A stretch of 64,000 nucleotides of DNA from Torymus aiolomorphi (GCA_036365515.1 CM070874.1:64561583-64625582), one strand, 5' to 3'. Numbered from the stretch's first letter, positions 1 to 13,162 are shown. Translations and numbers: made by a program. The notes: generated from the letters alone by a model not told the origin.

Positions 1-1619
1 TGCGTTCATTGGATTTTAATTAGAGACCTAGCGGCTGGCGCTTCGAGTGTGGATTACGATCGTTCTTTCTCGTTATGCGAAATCAAATAGTATAGGTGTG
101 CTGTTAATGTTTGCACACCTGCGGGAATATGTTTCGGTATTCGATTATTGGATCGAATTGACTTTTAGTATTTTAATTGGAGCGCTGTTACTGTTTATTT
201 TTAAAGTACGATGTTATTTACATTACGTGTGAACGTTTTATTAAAAATTATTAACCCACGATTATAATTTAAAAATATAATTTTTCAAGCCTAAAGGAAT
301 ACAAACTGTCTAATCGAGACATCTTGAAAGTCATTGTTAGCACTTTCACCATTCTTTTGATAAGTCTTTTCGATTGTGACGACAATATGATGCAAAATGG
401 ATATCGGCATGGTGTCTGAAAAATCAATCCAATCGATTTGAAACTTTAAAAAATTGTATGAAAAATTGTATACAACAATGCTGGATTAGTATCTGAATTA
501 GGCTTTTATTGTTGTGATTGAACAATTGTTAAAACTTATTAAATGAAAATATAATATTTGATCATCTGCCGAAATTTATATTGGATAATTTTCATTTCTT
601 CTAAACGTTTTTAAAATTGTGTAATGAGATTAGTTCTCACTAGAGCATTTACAAGCGAGATTTTAGTAGCTGGAGATGAAAGATAAAAGAAGAGTGAAAA
701 GGAGAGGGGAAGGAGAAAAAGAGGGATAGACAAAGAGTGAGGGAGAGATTCTATTAAAGTCGTGAGTTTTGCAGTTCTAAAATAGACATTAGAAAGTGAA
801 GATTTATTTTTATTATCATTCGCAGTCGTTTTATAAAATATCTCTATGATTAGCCGTTTATCTCTATATAATCACTGATACATGAATATTTATAATTCTT
901 TCATTTAAAAAATTTATTATTTTTGGGATAAAGATTTAGAATTTAAGATAATCTGCATTAGGATTACATCTACCCTGAATTTTTTTACATACTTTTCGTT
1001 TTGTAATAAAGCTATTAACAAATTTCATTAAAATCAATAAAAATCCATCTACCATAATCTCTGAAAGTCTTTTAATTCCATAAAGCTGCATCTCATCCCA
1101 CTCTTCCTGAAAAGTATGCGAACCCCGCGGACACCTGACCATCTTGCGCTTATTTTTCGAAAAATTGAAAAAGGCCAGACCCCAACAGTTACTCAAAGCG
1201 AAAATTAATGCGCTCGTCTCCTTAGCTCCTCTCGCGCGGTCGCGCGTGCGGTTGTTACTTATGCGCGCGGCGGACGTGGGAGTAGCGGCGCGGCGCTTCC
1301 TTCCTCTCCCGCGAGACGGGCAACCTGCAATTTGTGCTCCCGCGCGTCTACTTTGTCCGCCCGTGCCCGGTAACAGATCTCCGGCAAGGGTTCCTCCTTT
1401 TCCCAAGCCATTTTTTTTTTTACCCGTCGTACTGCTCTAACGAATGACAATCATTTTGAGCGAATATTATGCGCGTTTCGAAAACATTCTGAGATTGAGA
1501 CTATGACATGTGAAAATAGAAGAAAAAAGTGTGGGATTTTAAATTTGGAATTTACTAATTTATACAAATTTATAAATTTTGAAAAATCTCCAGTTGAATG
1601 TATAAATAGTGAGAGAAGT

Positions 1620-1716
1620 AAATAGTACTTTTCGATACAGGTGCGGAAGAAGATTATTTACCTCATGAAACGTTTTTTGCTCGAGCGAAAGCAAACAGTC
1701 ACATGAGGTAAATAAT
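1620..1716. repeat. Short hairpin repeat, copy 1
   Basis: The arms ATTATTTACCTCATG (1654-1668) and its exact reverse complement (1702-1716) flank a loop of about 33 bp. The left flank, with AATAGTACTTTTCGATAC, is shared with the hairpin near 7.5 kb (in reverse) and with the one at 29.64-29.70 kb. It therefore looks like one copy of a dispersed short palindromic family rather than a terminator or an RNA gene. No coding capacity. Confidence 0.6.
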
Positions 1717-2762
1717 TTATTTCAATTCATTGCCATTTCATTATAAAAGTTTTTCATATTTTCTCACTTTGTTACTTTTTTGTATTTAATTTTTAAAGGA
1801 TAAATCGAGCATAAATACAATTTTTATATATTTTTTACCTATAATTAAATCAGTGATCAGGTAAGATCACGTCCATTTATTTTATTCCCCAACCACAAAA
1901 ATAAAAAAAAATCTTTTTTCTGACTATCAAAAGCATTACTTTGTCATACAACAACAACTTCACTGTATTTTAACCCACTCTACACGAAAACAGCTATACA
2001 CCGACCAAACCTGATAAAAAATTGATCTTTGCACTCGATCTTTCAATTAATAAGGCATCAAATTAACTCGTCCGCTCGATAAATTAATACCTGCGCTCCT
2101 CCAATCGCAGCGCTCCATATACACGCATAAATCACGCTCGCCCAAAAGCCTATATATATCGCCGCGCAAAAAAAAAATCTCTCTCCGAACCGCAATAAAA
2201 TTAAGCACCGGGCGTGCACATGCTCGCGCGCATCTCACACCTCTCTCGGCACGCGCCCTCATTCGACTGCGCCGTTCATCATGCGCGAATCAACTCGCGC
2301 TCGCCGCGACGTAATTACTCGGCTCCCAAACTTTCATCTCTCGCGCCGGTGCACTTCGTATAATATATATATGCACGCTGCCCTCCCCTCGCCCATCTGC
2401 GATCGTACTAATTCGATAGCACGGCCTTCGACCCCGCGCTCTTTTGTATATATAACGTAAGGTACAAACACGCGGACACGCGCGCGAGGAGAGAGAGAGA
2501 CGGGTTAGCCTCGATTCGCGGCGATAATGAGCCGCGAGAGTGAAGCGCGACGAGAGAGCGTCCTAAATTTTTTTTCCGCATCCTCCGAGAGGTGAGGCTG
2601 TTCTCGGTGCCAGTCTTGTTTCGCGAGATCCCGTGATGTGTGTGGTGCGCTTTTATTTATTTATGTGTCGATCAAGGGGGGATTTGTTGGTACAGGAAAG
2701 TTACGGTTTGTTTACGCACGGATAAATGCATGCGTATAGGTGGTAATTAATGCACTCAAAAG

Positions 2763-2850
2763 ATTACCATACTTTATAAGAAATTTTGCTAGAAAGATAG
2801 GAAAATTTACTATAAATACTGTCAAATTTACTGTAAAGTATGGTAATTTT
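2763..2850. repeat. Small inverted repeat, MITE-like remnant
   Basis: ATTACCATACTTTA near 2763 is matched by the inverted TAAAGTATGGTAAT near 2835. The sequence running out to about 2921 ends in an inverted CACTAAGAAAAAA-type tail, similar to many MITE ends. No target-site duplication could be fixed, so the outer borders are uncertain. Confidence 0.4.
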
Positions 2851-5175
2851 TTGGATTTTGTACAGTTTGTAGTAGCTTTATCAGACAGTATAGTAATTTT
2901 TACAAAACTTTTTTCTTAGTGTGGTTTAGACGTGAGGTGTGGGTGGAGTTGTCGAAAGGTTTGGGCAAAATCGTTTTGTATTTGATGACTATAGTTACAT
3001 GATGATACGCATTGAATGATGGCATAAATATGCATATTACATTAATTCTTGTATTAAAGGATAATGCATATATCTATAAGACACAAAATTTATTGGTACA
3101 ATGGTATGCTGTATATTTTGAACTTTTAATAATTTTCAGTTGATAATGAAAGATACATTACAATATATTTAATTGATATGAAATTCTGAAATACAATTTT
3201 ACATTATTTGCGTGTTGAATTCATATCACAATAAAACAAACACAACTTATCTATATTTAGTGTATTATTTTTATATCTATACACCACATTATATTTACCG
3301 ATTATTCAGATATATCTAATACGAACTTTTATTTTTTTGTTGCAGGTAATTTGATGGATTAACATTCCTTAAATATTGTCACTTCAAGTATTCGTAAGTT
3401 ACACGATATATTTAATAAAGATGAAAGTTCAACTATGCATACTTTATAAAAGATGTAATCAGTTTAGTCCAAGTTCAAAATATCAATGCAATTAAATCCT
3501 TTGGTAAAGAACGCACACAAACCCACATTTATTTAAAAAAACCACCCATTAAACGGAAAGAAATTCGATAAAACTATTATCAGTACGAAGACCCGGCGCG
3601 CGCACTCGCTCATCTCTCCGCAAAAGTATGTCGCGCGCGCACGCATACGCAACGGCCGCTTCGAATTATGCAAAAACGATTACGCGCCAGTGCCTTATAC
3701 GCGCGCGTAATTACCGCGGATCGCAACCGCGCGCACGATGCTCTCGGCGCGGGAGAGTCGTCCGAAAGTCGAGCAGCAGCATCCACGCGCTTCCACTTTT
3801 TTTTTTGCGCCCGCCGCTGCTGCTCTCCATCGTACAGTTACGTCGTTATCGTCTCCCGCCGCCTTCCGAGTTATTACTAATTTATACGGCGGCGACAAGA
3901 GCGTGACGCCGCCGCTGTGTAGTATACTATACATCACGCGCTGCGTGCGGCCGAATTTGTCACGAGCGCGCGCGCGTTTTCGGCGGAACGCGAGGCGGGG
4001 AAATTTACGGAGTCGCTAAATATAGGTTACGGGTATATGGGTGTTGACCTTGAATCGCGCGAGGTGGTATACGGATTTTTTTTTTTTTCGGAAGGGGGAA
4101 AATGCGGTTTAAATGGTAATGCGTGATGGCGACTATATGCGCCGAGAGTTTTTTACGAGGGGAGTGTAAATAAAGTGCGGGACGATTTTTTGGCGACGTC
4201 GTGGTGCAGAGAATTTCCATCTTTGAGATGCCGGCCGGTCGCTGGGTGATGGAAGTGTTGTGTCGTGCTGCGATTCGACAGTGATTAATATGTGGTTATA
4301 AAACAGATTTATTTTATTATATTGACGGGTAGCAAGAAATAAAAATTATAGGGTTCTGAATACAGGTGACGTGCGATTAATTTGAGGGGGATATATTGTA
4401 ACTGTATACCGAAATAAGAAACTAGTTATTTGTTTTCTTTTTTTCAAGTTGCAAAAGATCTTTATTTTTGCGATATATCTATACCTACATTTCATCAAGG
4501 CAGCAGAAAAAATTTTTAATTTTGATGAAATTTGTAATTTGCAAAAATTATGTAAATCACAAAATATTCCAAAGTTTGAAATTGTTCATTTTTACGAATT
4601 TTGTACACTTTATTTCAAGAAATGCGTTCAAACGAGTAATTTCCATATAGGTCACTATTAAAAAATATATTACAACCCATTCAGGCCTAATTCCACTTTT
4701 TACCTCTTATACCTATAATCAATTTAGCAGCGACATTTTACTTAACCATATTTACGACCACTCTTACTCGAGCGGTAAAAAACGTAGCAACAGCAGCACC
4801 GCGGCTGCTAAACTATGCGCCATCCCATCGCTAACGGGTCAGAAATTTCCACCTCGAGAGCGGCTTTCCACTCGCTCATGCGCGTTTCCCCGTTCGATAT
4901 TAAATTGATTTACGCCCCGGGGAATCGTCCACTTTGTCGAGGCGATTGAAAACGCAAAATTCTCTCTCTCCTCTCTCCCTCTCACTCTCCTGCGCGCCCG
5001 CGAGATTTACGGCCCCCGCAAAAAGAGGAAGAGGCGCGAAGAGGCGAGGCTAGAAGAGAGCAAGAGAGAGAGAAACGTCCTGTCACGCGGAGATCATTCG
5101 CATGCGCACGGAGAGAGAAGATCGAGCTGATTGATTTACACAAAGGAGCTTCTATTTTCCTTCTCTCGCTCTCGT

Positions 5176-5206
<31 letters not shown>
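5176..5206. repeat. CT microsatellite
   Basis: A pure run of about 15 CT dinucleotides, within a wider pyrimidine-rich stretch (4961-5290) that also carries GA-rich tracts on the same strand. Confidence 0.9.
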
Positions 5207-5209
<3 letters not shown>

Positions 5210-7471
5210 GAGGGTGATAATCGAGTTTGGCTTTTACGAGCGCGTCGCGGTGCGCAATGGAGAGGGGGGACGTCGGGGTGCGAGTAAGTGAGAGAGAGAG
5301 AGGGAAAAGTTACGACCGCTGAGGTGACGGGAAAGCAGGGCCTTTTTCGACTTTTTTTTCACGTAAGTTCTAGGGTTTTTTTGCCAATGTGCGAAGGTCG
5401 CTCTCGCTATCCCAGTCACGGCTGGTCAGTTCGCTGGCACGCCCTGCTGCAGTAGATTTTTTTTTGTACGCCCGCGTGTACGGACTCTTTGTCGAAAATT
5501 AATTTAAGTACTCGTCACTCTCGGCGCGACTTTCGCCGCCGGGCTAACGTTCGAGCCTCTGGACTGTTGCAGCGATTGTTTCCAGTATTCATTTTTTGGT
5601 TTTAAATTAAGAATATAATCAGTTTTTTGGCCATTTATCATGTTTGGAATTATCATACGCTAACATGAATATTTGGTAAAAATAATCGCAAGGTCTCATT
5701 AAGCAACCACGCAGACTCTAATAATGACTATACCTTTATAGAAGTAAAATTTATAGTACCGCTTCATGAAATATTCCATATAAAGCATTATATATCCCAT
5801 ATTTCATCTAGTGCTCTTTAAATTATTTCGAATGCGGTATATTTAAAATTACCGAAAATGATTTCGAGAGATTGAATGATTCTTACGCATTTTTAATACA
5901 CAGAAGCTGATTTTTAGTTTCAAATCCAGTACTAGAAAAAGGAAAGCAAAGCATGATCAATACTTTTATACAACGTTATGAAACATGATGGAACATAATG
6001 TTTTGTACATCACTTATCGGAATAAAATATTATTCATACACTTACATCAGTAGCGTAAACGTTATATGAGGAAATCCACGAAACCTTAAACGGTTGCGAT
6101 ACTTCTTTTTTAAGTAATTTATTGCTGCTATTAGCGGAGCGTGCGAAGCACATAAACATTCCTCATACCACATGCGTACCATCACTCAAAGCATTTGAAA
6201 ACTTATCTAACGGAAAAAAGTTTGTATCCACTTATATCGAACAACACATGATAAATAAAGTATACTTTCACCCTCGTCCCATACGCTCAATCCGCGAAAA
6301 CTGTCATCGACAGAGGACCGTCGACGCCGCATATAATACGCGTTCTCACGCGGCGGAAGCTCTTTATCGCGCGAAACCGCACGCGCGTCTCCCTTCCTTT
6401 TCCTTCCGCCCCAGCTGTTGCTCGCGCGCGTTCACAGATTGTGCGGCGACCACGCGCACAAACGGTACAACTATGATGATGATTAGTACGTCGGCGAGAG
6501 GCGTTTATTAAAGGAGCCGCGCGCGTGCTAATGCACGTACGTATATATACGGGCGCCGTCGTTTAACGGCGAGCGTTTACAGTTTCATCGATCGCGCGAT
6601 CAGCTGTCTGTGACCCGGAATCGATCGCGTGCGTGAGAGAATGTGAAGAGGATTTTCGCGGCTTCTTCTTTTTTTTTGGCGATTCTCAGGGTTATATGAC
6701 GTGCGGAATGAGTTCGTAGTGCTATTTTAATGTTGATGGGGGTTTACTTTGCGTGCGTGTGAATTTAGATAAATGGGGTCGCGAGTTGATTACGCATGTA
6801 AAAATGGGTAAATCATATTGGGGTTGGTAATGTTTTTGGTCGCGGTTACTTTTGATCCTTTTATTATGCTATTGAGATTCAGACTGATAATAACTCCTTT
6901 CGAGCGATGAGCATATTAGATTAACAATTATATTGTCGTATAATATCACGAACGAAAGTTAGTCAGCCACTAATTCAAGAAAAAAAGGTATTGTTAAAAA
7001 AACAAAGACCTCGACCCTACGGGATACTCGGCAAGTAGGCGCGTCTTTCAGCGAATCTGAATGACGAATCGCTGCGAGACTCTCAGCCCGAATCGCAGTA
7101 TATACTTATTACTATACCGCCCGTCGCCTCTTTAGCGCATCTGACAAACGTCAGAGATTTCGTCTGGAGATTGCGCATATTTTCGAGATGATCGAGCATA
7201 ACGATGCTTTTGGGAAGAGGAATTCTGAGAAGCGAGAGAGAGAAAGATCGGATTGTTCGATTTTTTAATACCAAAGCGCCGGCAGCTCTGGATTACAATT
7301 TTTTTATATGGTTATTAAAATTTTGAGTTTACTAATTGTGTGGAATAGTAATAAATTATTTAATATATTTTGGTTCGCTAATAAATTTTATACCACTCTA
7401 ATCTCAAAATCACAACTTTGATGTGATTTTTCGGCGCTCGTGGTATAAAATACCGTTCGAAACTAGTGCGT

Positions 7472-7551
7472 AAGTCGATTATTTAGGTGGTGTGACTTTT
7501 TCGCACTCGCTTCGCTCGTGCAAAAAGTCACACCAGCTAAATAATCGACTT
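7472..7551. repeat. Short hairpin repeat, copy 2
   Basis: AAGTCGATTATTTA and GGTGTGACTTTTT on the left pair with their near-exact reverse complements on the right, around a short loop with CACTCGCTTCGCTCGTG. The right flank (GTGTCGAAATGTACTATT), read in reverse, matches the left flank of the hairpin at 1.62 kb. Both therefore belong to the same repeat family in opposite orientations. Confidence 0.65.
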
Positions 7552-10500
7552 CCCCACCCGTGTCGAAATGTACTATTTTAATAGCGGAGTCAGATGTTTT
7601 ATTAATAATTCAATACATTTATATGGGAAATACTTACATGCGAATTATGACATTGAACCATAACTCATCGCACGATAAGAAACCTCAAAAACGCGTTGTA
7701 ACCCAGCTTTTCCCTACCCCGTGTACCGCAATGTCTACTCGACAACAACCGACGATAATTGACTAATTCGAACGTAATTCATTACCGTGGGAGCCCAACA
7801 TCCTAAACAGCATCTCGGCTTTCCGCGTCCAGAATTTCCCCTCTCAGCGCATAATTTAATGCGACAACGAAAGCTTCACTCTGCTTCGCTCGCCTTTTTT
7901 GACCCGTCCTCGAAAAGAGCCGCGATGCACGCGCGCGCGCGCGCGTTAAAACGGCGGGGCGGCCGTAAACGGTGAAATTGAATTTCTAGAACGCTTCTAG
8001 TAAATCCTGCATGCGCCGCCGTGTGTATAGACGAGGCTACGACAATGGCTGGTTAACAGCATCGCTTAATGACGCAATCATAATTTCCCGATGCAGCGCG
8101 GTTCGACGGCAGGAGGAGGAGGAGAGCTTTTAAGATTCCTCAAATTGGTCGCCGGCGGCGGGCCTCTCTCGGCGAATAAATTTGATTAGCCCGTAAATCA
8201 ATTGTGCCGCTGTCGGTGCGATGGTCGAATTGGCTCGCGCGGTCACGGGACGCGATCAATTTTCCCGCACGCGCGCGCAAAGCTTATGGGGCGAAATAAT
8301 TTATAATGTTATTTTTGCGGTGTATATTGTGCCTTATTAGGCGTTTTGCTAAAATATCTCAACTTTCTCTAAAAATGATGTCGCTGGGGTTTACTCGGCG
8401 TTGATTGCGAGTAATTTAAGATTATTGTGTGATTAATATTGTAATTGTTATTTTGAATTTATATCATTCTCATTTAATTGATAATTTACTAAATAGTATT
8501 CGATTTCACGATTATATGTCCTTCTAAATTATTTATAAATAACTATTAATAATAACAGTAGTCATTTCTGTCTGTGAATTCTAAGCTTATCATTTTGGAT
8601 TCGATTTTTATTATTTTTACTGTTGTGATAAGTGATTTAATGATAGTGATATACTTTTACTGTCTGCTGCATACGATATATTATATCAGATTGAATTCAA
8701 AACCATTTCACTTATCTATGCATCGAAACTTTTATTCACTAATCTTTAGTTGCATCTTTAATACAACTCTCATTATAAAATAAAATTCACTAATTATAAC
8801 CATAGGGAATAAAACATAACTACATATTGTATCAGTATACTTAAACTCATATCAAACAAAACAATCAAACAATTTTTAACTCTTTTTTACAGACGAAATG
8901 AAACACGAGAAACCGTTACCCCAGCATTAATTTACTCAATCGACACCTAATCAAACTAGTACGCGAGTCTCCCATGCCGATAACACTCAACTGCACTTCT
9001 TATAACCAACGGCTTAGCCTCCAAACCCGCTTATAATCTCCGCGTAATAAAGGTAGCTCTTCTACACCCACACAACCCTTACAGCGATCGGAATGCTCAC
9101 GAAAGCTCGAGCAAAAAAGGCCAAAGAGCTCTGCTGCAGGAAGTCTCTCTTGCGCGCGCAGCCCTTATCAACGACACTCCCGCGCATCTGCGCGCATGCA
9201 GTGGCAAGTGCGACTCGCTGTGGTGGCGGCGAAACGGGAAGATCGCGGGTGCACAGTGTGCAGCAATCGAACCCGGAACAGCAGCGCGCGCATATAGCGG
9301 AGAGCGAGCCGCCTGCATAAGGACGATCTTCCGGCTACGGGCGCAGCAGCAAACTGGAATATCTCTCCGCGCCGTTTTTATCCGGTAGTAGTAGTGGCGA
9401 GGGTAGGGGCGGCCCTTTTAACGGGACGCTGGAGTTACCGGAATGTATCTGCTCTACTGACTTTCGATGTGTGGGTAGAGGGGGGAGGGTTGTCGCGTGA
9501 GAACGCGGGGAGTTTTTGGAATTTTTGAAGGAGCAGCGTGATTACCGTCGGGAATCTTAATCGGTGCCGATAGTGTTTGATTAAGGTGGCTTGGCCGGCT
9601 ATGGGGGAAAAAATTAGAGGTTGGGAATTTCATTTTTAATAAAGGTGAATGTGCTACATAAATTCCAGATTATGCGAGGAGTCGTTTTAGAAAGGAATTC
9701 AGTTACAAAGTTGGCGATATAATGTAGGATATTGCACAAAAAATCGTATTTGTTACCATTTTTTTTTTTATTATAGTACTTAGATTCAGGAAAACTTCAT
9801 TTTATTTTTAAATTAAAAACAAATATAATTGGTCGAAATAATTTTTTTATTTTCACGTATAATACACAATGAAGAAGTATATTTTAATTATAAAACTTAT
9901 TAATAAGGTAAAAAACCATTGTAAATTAAAAGAAATGTTTTTCATAGTCTAAAATAACAGCCACTGCATCACGTTGAATATCAGCTCCATCTTTTCTTCC
10001 CTCGCGTTACGCTCGGAAGCTCCCTGAAAAAATGCGGCGTATAACGATTATGATCCCTGTACACGGCAATGAACGTACATACATACATATACATAATATA
10101 CATATAACCTACGCCCGCGGCGGTGATTTTTCGGCCCAATTTGCCCTTGCGCGCGCATACGATTGATCTAATCGACTCGATTCGCAGTGAAGATAAAGAG
10201 GGAAGGGAGAGCGCGCGCACGCGCAGAGAATGTCTTCCTCTCCTCTTCGCGTTGTTCTTCTTCCTTTCTTCCATTCTTAATGAGGGTAACGACTTATAAT
10301 TGAAGACTCGCGGAAGACAAGAGATGCGCGTTCCTCGCGTCGTGCTTTTTATCGACTCGTGCAGACGTATTTTATGGAGGGGTAAATTATAATACGGGGG
10401 GATTGTTATACTCTTCGTTGGCTAATTACGTCGTAAATAATGAGCTGTGGATTAGGGGATTTATTCAACATATATCAGTGTGCTATATAAATTAAGAATC

Positions 10501-10990
10501 TTAAAATCTAATACTAGATATATTTTGGTTTTTATAGTATTTCATTATAAATATATATATATATAAGTGATGAAAAAATCCATTGACAATATTCAATCGA
10601 TAAGAATACGCATCAGCCGATAAAGCGGGAGGGCCGCGCTAGACTCGACGCTTTAATGTTTATAATTAAGCCTATTGAGCTGAAAAGTCCGCCGGGCGGC
10701 TAGCGCACTTTAAGCCAATGACTGGCAGATGAATAATTATACGGGAGTTTAATCGGGCGGCCGAGCGAGCGCGCGGGCACCCGCCGGTTGGAGTCACCCG
10801 TATACGATTATGAAGTTAGCCATGCGGAAAGATGCTCTATCGTGCCGTTTTCGCTTTTACAGAGGCGCGGAACGAAAGAGAGCAGCAGCGGGTGTATGTA
10901 TATATGTATTCAAAAGCGCAGTTGGCAAAAAGAATCAACGCGAATGCGGCGGGTTGGTAAGAGATGTCGTGTGTCAGGAATAGAACGATA

Positions 10991-12036
10991 AAATGGTTTT
11001 ATTATAGTTGATAAAGAATATGAATTAAGTTATATATTATACTACGGGGGGAATTATTTAGCTGATATTTGATTTTTTGTAAATTCAATATCAAAATTTA
11101 TTTTATATTTATTGAACCAGAGTAAAGTACAAAAGGATTACAAAATTCGTAACCATTATATATAGCTTACATTACAAAAGGTAATCCAGCAGAGGAAGAT
11201 ATTTTCCTGTTCGCTGGTCCGACCTACTTAAGACTAATTTAGAACTAGAATTAAATATGTTATTAGTTAACAATTGTATGGCAGCTATAGGAATTGCTAC
11301 TGCTTAAATATTTCTAAGAATACTTAGCAGAGTCAATTCCTAATTTTTGGTAGTGGTATAAATTTTGACAATATTTAATACTTATTAACTTATTTAACAA
11401 TATATAATGTATACATTTTAGAGTATAAATTATTCAATTATTTAACAATTTTTAAGGTATAAATAATAAATATTTTCTTGGGAATATAATTGATAGTACA
11501 GGATTTTAACTTGGTGACAATCTATTTTAATAATACTAGTAGTCATATTGAAATTCATTAGTTATCTTTCTAATAAATGTTGTTTTAGGTGTTTCCTTTT
11601 ACCCATTGTTTTAGTTTTATTTTTTTGCTATGCTTGTTTCTGATCTTTTTTAATTCATTTATTAAATTATTGAATTGCATTATTGCTCTTATATGACTGT
11701 TTTTAATGCTTATGTTCAAATAATGAATGCTGACTGTAAGTCTTCGTAATGATAAAACAGAGATTCATAAGAAAAGATTTGATCTATGCTCATGGGGTTT
11801 TTATCGACTGTAAATTTGTTTTTATTGATAATTTTAAGTAATCTTAAGTAATCTTTTCTGTATATTCTGAAAAAATAAATGATTTATATAATTAACTTAA
11901 CTTTTATTGCCAGCTTCAATCACATCTTTGTAATATTATTTTTCTCAACCCAGGCATGAAATAAGACCTTTTTCACGTGTGACAGTATAGGAAAGAAAAT
12001 TTCTCATTTCGAGCGTATTTTATGAAAGTAGTAAGA
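10991..12036. other. AT-rich stretch, no gene seen
   Basis: AT-rich sequence with many in-frame stops in all frames. No recognisable coding, RNA or repeat structure beyond simple A/T tracts. Confidence 0.6.
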
Positions 12037-12277
12037 AATATCCATTTCTACCCTAAAACAGCTGAGAAATATTCATCTCTACCCTAAAAAAGGTGACGAA
12101 TGTCCATTACTACACTGAGAGAAAAATATTGTTACTGTTAACATATTTATCTATTTGAAATACAACTATTTGACATGTTTAAGGATAAAATGTGAGATTG
12201 TAATAGTTACATTATCTATATTAACTAATAACATATTCAGATTTGAAAGTAGCTGATGGTAGAAGTTCTTGTAAATT

Positions 12278-12532
12278 GTAGTTTTTGAATCTAATAGCCA
12301 ATTTTTTACCAGGATGATGTTGTTTTATAACAAAAAGGTTTGAAATAAAAACATCATTAATTTTTTTACTCCAACGTTTCGGACATTTTTATTGTTTATG
12401 TCCCTCATCAGGATAAACAATAAAAATGTCCGAAACGTTGGAGAAAAAAATAAATGATGTTTTTATTTAATTTTTTTTTTATAAAACAACATCAGCCTGG
12501 TAAAAAAATTGGCCATTAGATTCAAAAACTAC
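12278..12532. repeat. Foldback element inside the MITE
   Basis: A near-perfect palindrome of about 255 bp. GTAGTTTTTGAATCTAATAG at the left end is repeated inverted at the right end (12513-12532), and the arms stay complementary almost to the centre (CCAACGTTTCGGACATTT near 12371 and its inverse near 12438). The short asymmetric centre (12401-12412) gives CTGATGAG on the minus strand. It could be two inverted copies of one repeat end, or a foldback transposon nested in the outer MITE. Confidence 0.65.
12376..12412 (-). ncRNA. Hammerhead-ribozyme-like motif (candidate)
   Basis: Read on the minus strand, the palindrome centre gives CTGATGAG, a hairpin of GGACAT and ATGTCC, then GAAAC. This is the order of the two conserved hammerhead core boxes around stem II. 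Hammerhead motifs are known in Penelope-like retroelements and other repeats. One extra G between the first box and the stem departs from the canonical fold, so activity is doubtful. The motif may be degenerate or accidental. Confidence 0.3.
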
Positions 12533-12918
12533 TATAATAAGCATATTGTAACTATTACAATATCAATGTTCTCAGGTAATATATTGAAATTGTTTATGAG
12601 AACATGGTAACTTAACTGTTAACATGGCATTACAACTATTACAATGCCTACATTTGGTCATATTTAAACATACGCATGTTACAATGCCATGTTAACAGTA
12701 AAAAAATCCTTTTCTCAGTATACCCTAAAACAGTGAGAAATGAATATTTCTATCTGCCTTTAGGAAGGTTTAGTTAATTGTGTATACATTTCAAATTATT
12801 TTGATTTCCAACTGCGTTGTGTAAGACTCGATATGCCCAATTCTCTCTCGGACTTACACACGTAAAAAAGACCCTGCCATGCCTTCGTTAAAAAAATACG
12901 GTGTGTAACACGGGAAGA

Positions 12919-13162
12919 ATAGTACATTATTTAACAAGGGGCGAAAGCAGCAGATTTTTCGCGTGGGTGAGTTTACTGCCCGGGCGACAAGATTGTTCAT
13001 GTGGGTGCAGTAATCACCCGAGGTTCAGACTCGGGTGAAGTGTTTTCAGCTCTCGTCTCTGTCTCGTCTCTGTCTCATCTCTGTCTCGACTCCGGCTCGT
13101 ACAGAACACCTCACCCTGCTAGTAATAGCTCATTTTCTCCCCTTGTTGCACAATGTACTAAT
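12919..13162. repeat. Inverted-repeat element with CTCTGT repeats
   Basis: AATAGTACATTATTTAACAA plus GGGG at the left (12919-12942) is matched by an inverted CCCCTTGTTGCACAATGTAC at the right (about 13139-13158). The interior has a short tandem repeat of GTCTCTGTCTC (13053-13090) and the inverted pair TCACCCGAGG/CTCGGGTGA. The AATAGTAC end resembles the hairpin family at 1.6 and 7.5 kb. No ORF. Confidence 0.55.

Larger units (their letters stand above)
1..10990. other. Transposon-poor flank with CpG-rich islands
   Basis: No convincing protein-coding gene was found here. AT-rich DNA alternates with GC-rich, CpG-rich islands at about 1.2-1.44, 2.04-2.64, 3.59-4.02, 4.85-5.56, 6.29-6.68, 7.86-8.29, 9.09-9.62, 10.0-10.34 and 10.6-10.99 kb. 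Open frames within them (for example 1144-1440, 3628-3906, 6122-6511) are low-complexity, run on both strands and have no recognisable domain, so I treat them as chance frames in GC-rich DNA. The stretch could be intergenic or part of a long intron. It contains two short hairpin repeats (1620-1716, 7472-7551), a small inverted repeat (2763-2850) and a CT microsatellite (5176-5206), but none of the long transposons seen after 12 kb. Confidence 0.6.
12113..12720. mobile_element. TA-flanked MITE, 608 bp
   Basis: The ends are CACTGAGAGAAAA and, inverted on the right, TACTGAGAAAAGG, followed inward on both sides by an ACTGTTAACAT motif. TA flanks both ends (12111-12112 and 12721-12722). The surrounding minisatellite is rebuilt when the element and one TA are taken out, which fixes the borders well. 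There is no ORF; the interior has several variants of GTAATAGTTACA and its inverse. A TA duplication suits a Tc1/mariner-type or similar DNA transposon, but the source family is not recognised. A foldback (12278-12532) lies inside it. Confidence 0.7.
12037..12760. repeat. Minisatellite split by a transposon
   Basis: Units of about 33 bp built around TCTACCCTAAAACAGCTGAG (12037-12110) resume at 12721 with TACCCTAAAACAGTGAG. The interruption is the 608-bp element at 12113-12720. Removing it and one TA restores a normal unit, so the repeat array is older than the insertion. Confidence 0.65.

Noticed and set aside
47..232. Short frame with a hydrophobic stretch
   Set aside because: Starts at a non-ATG codon just after an in-frame stop, has no splice signals and no recognisable family.
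1144..1440. Open frames on both strands in the 1.2-1.44 kb GC-rich island
   Set aside because: Arg/Ala/Pro-rich, overlapping frames on both strands without domains; expected by chance in GC-rich DNA.
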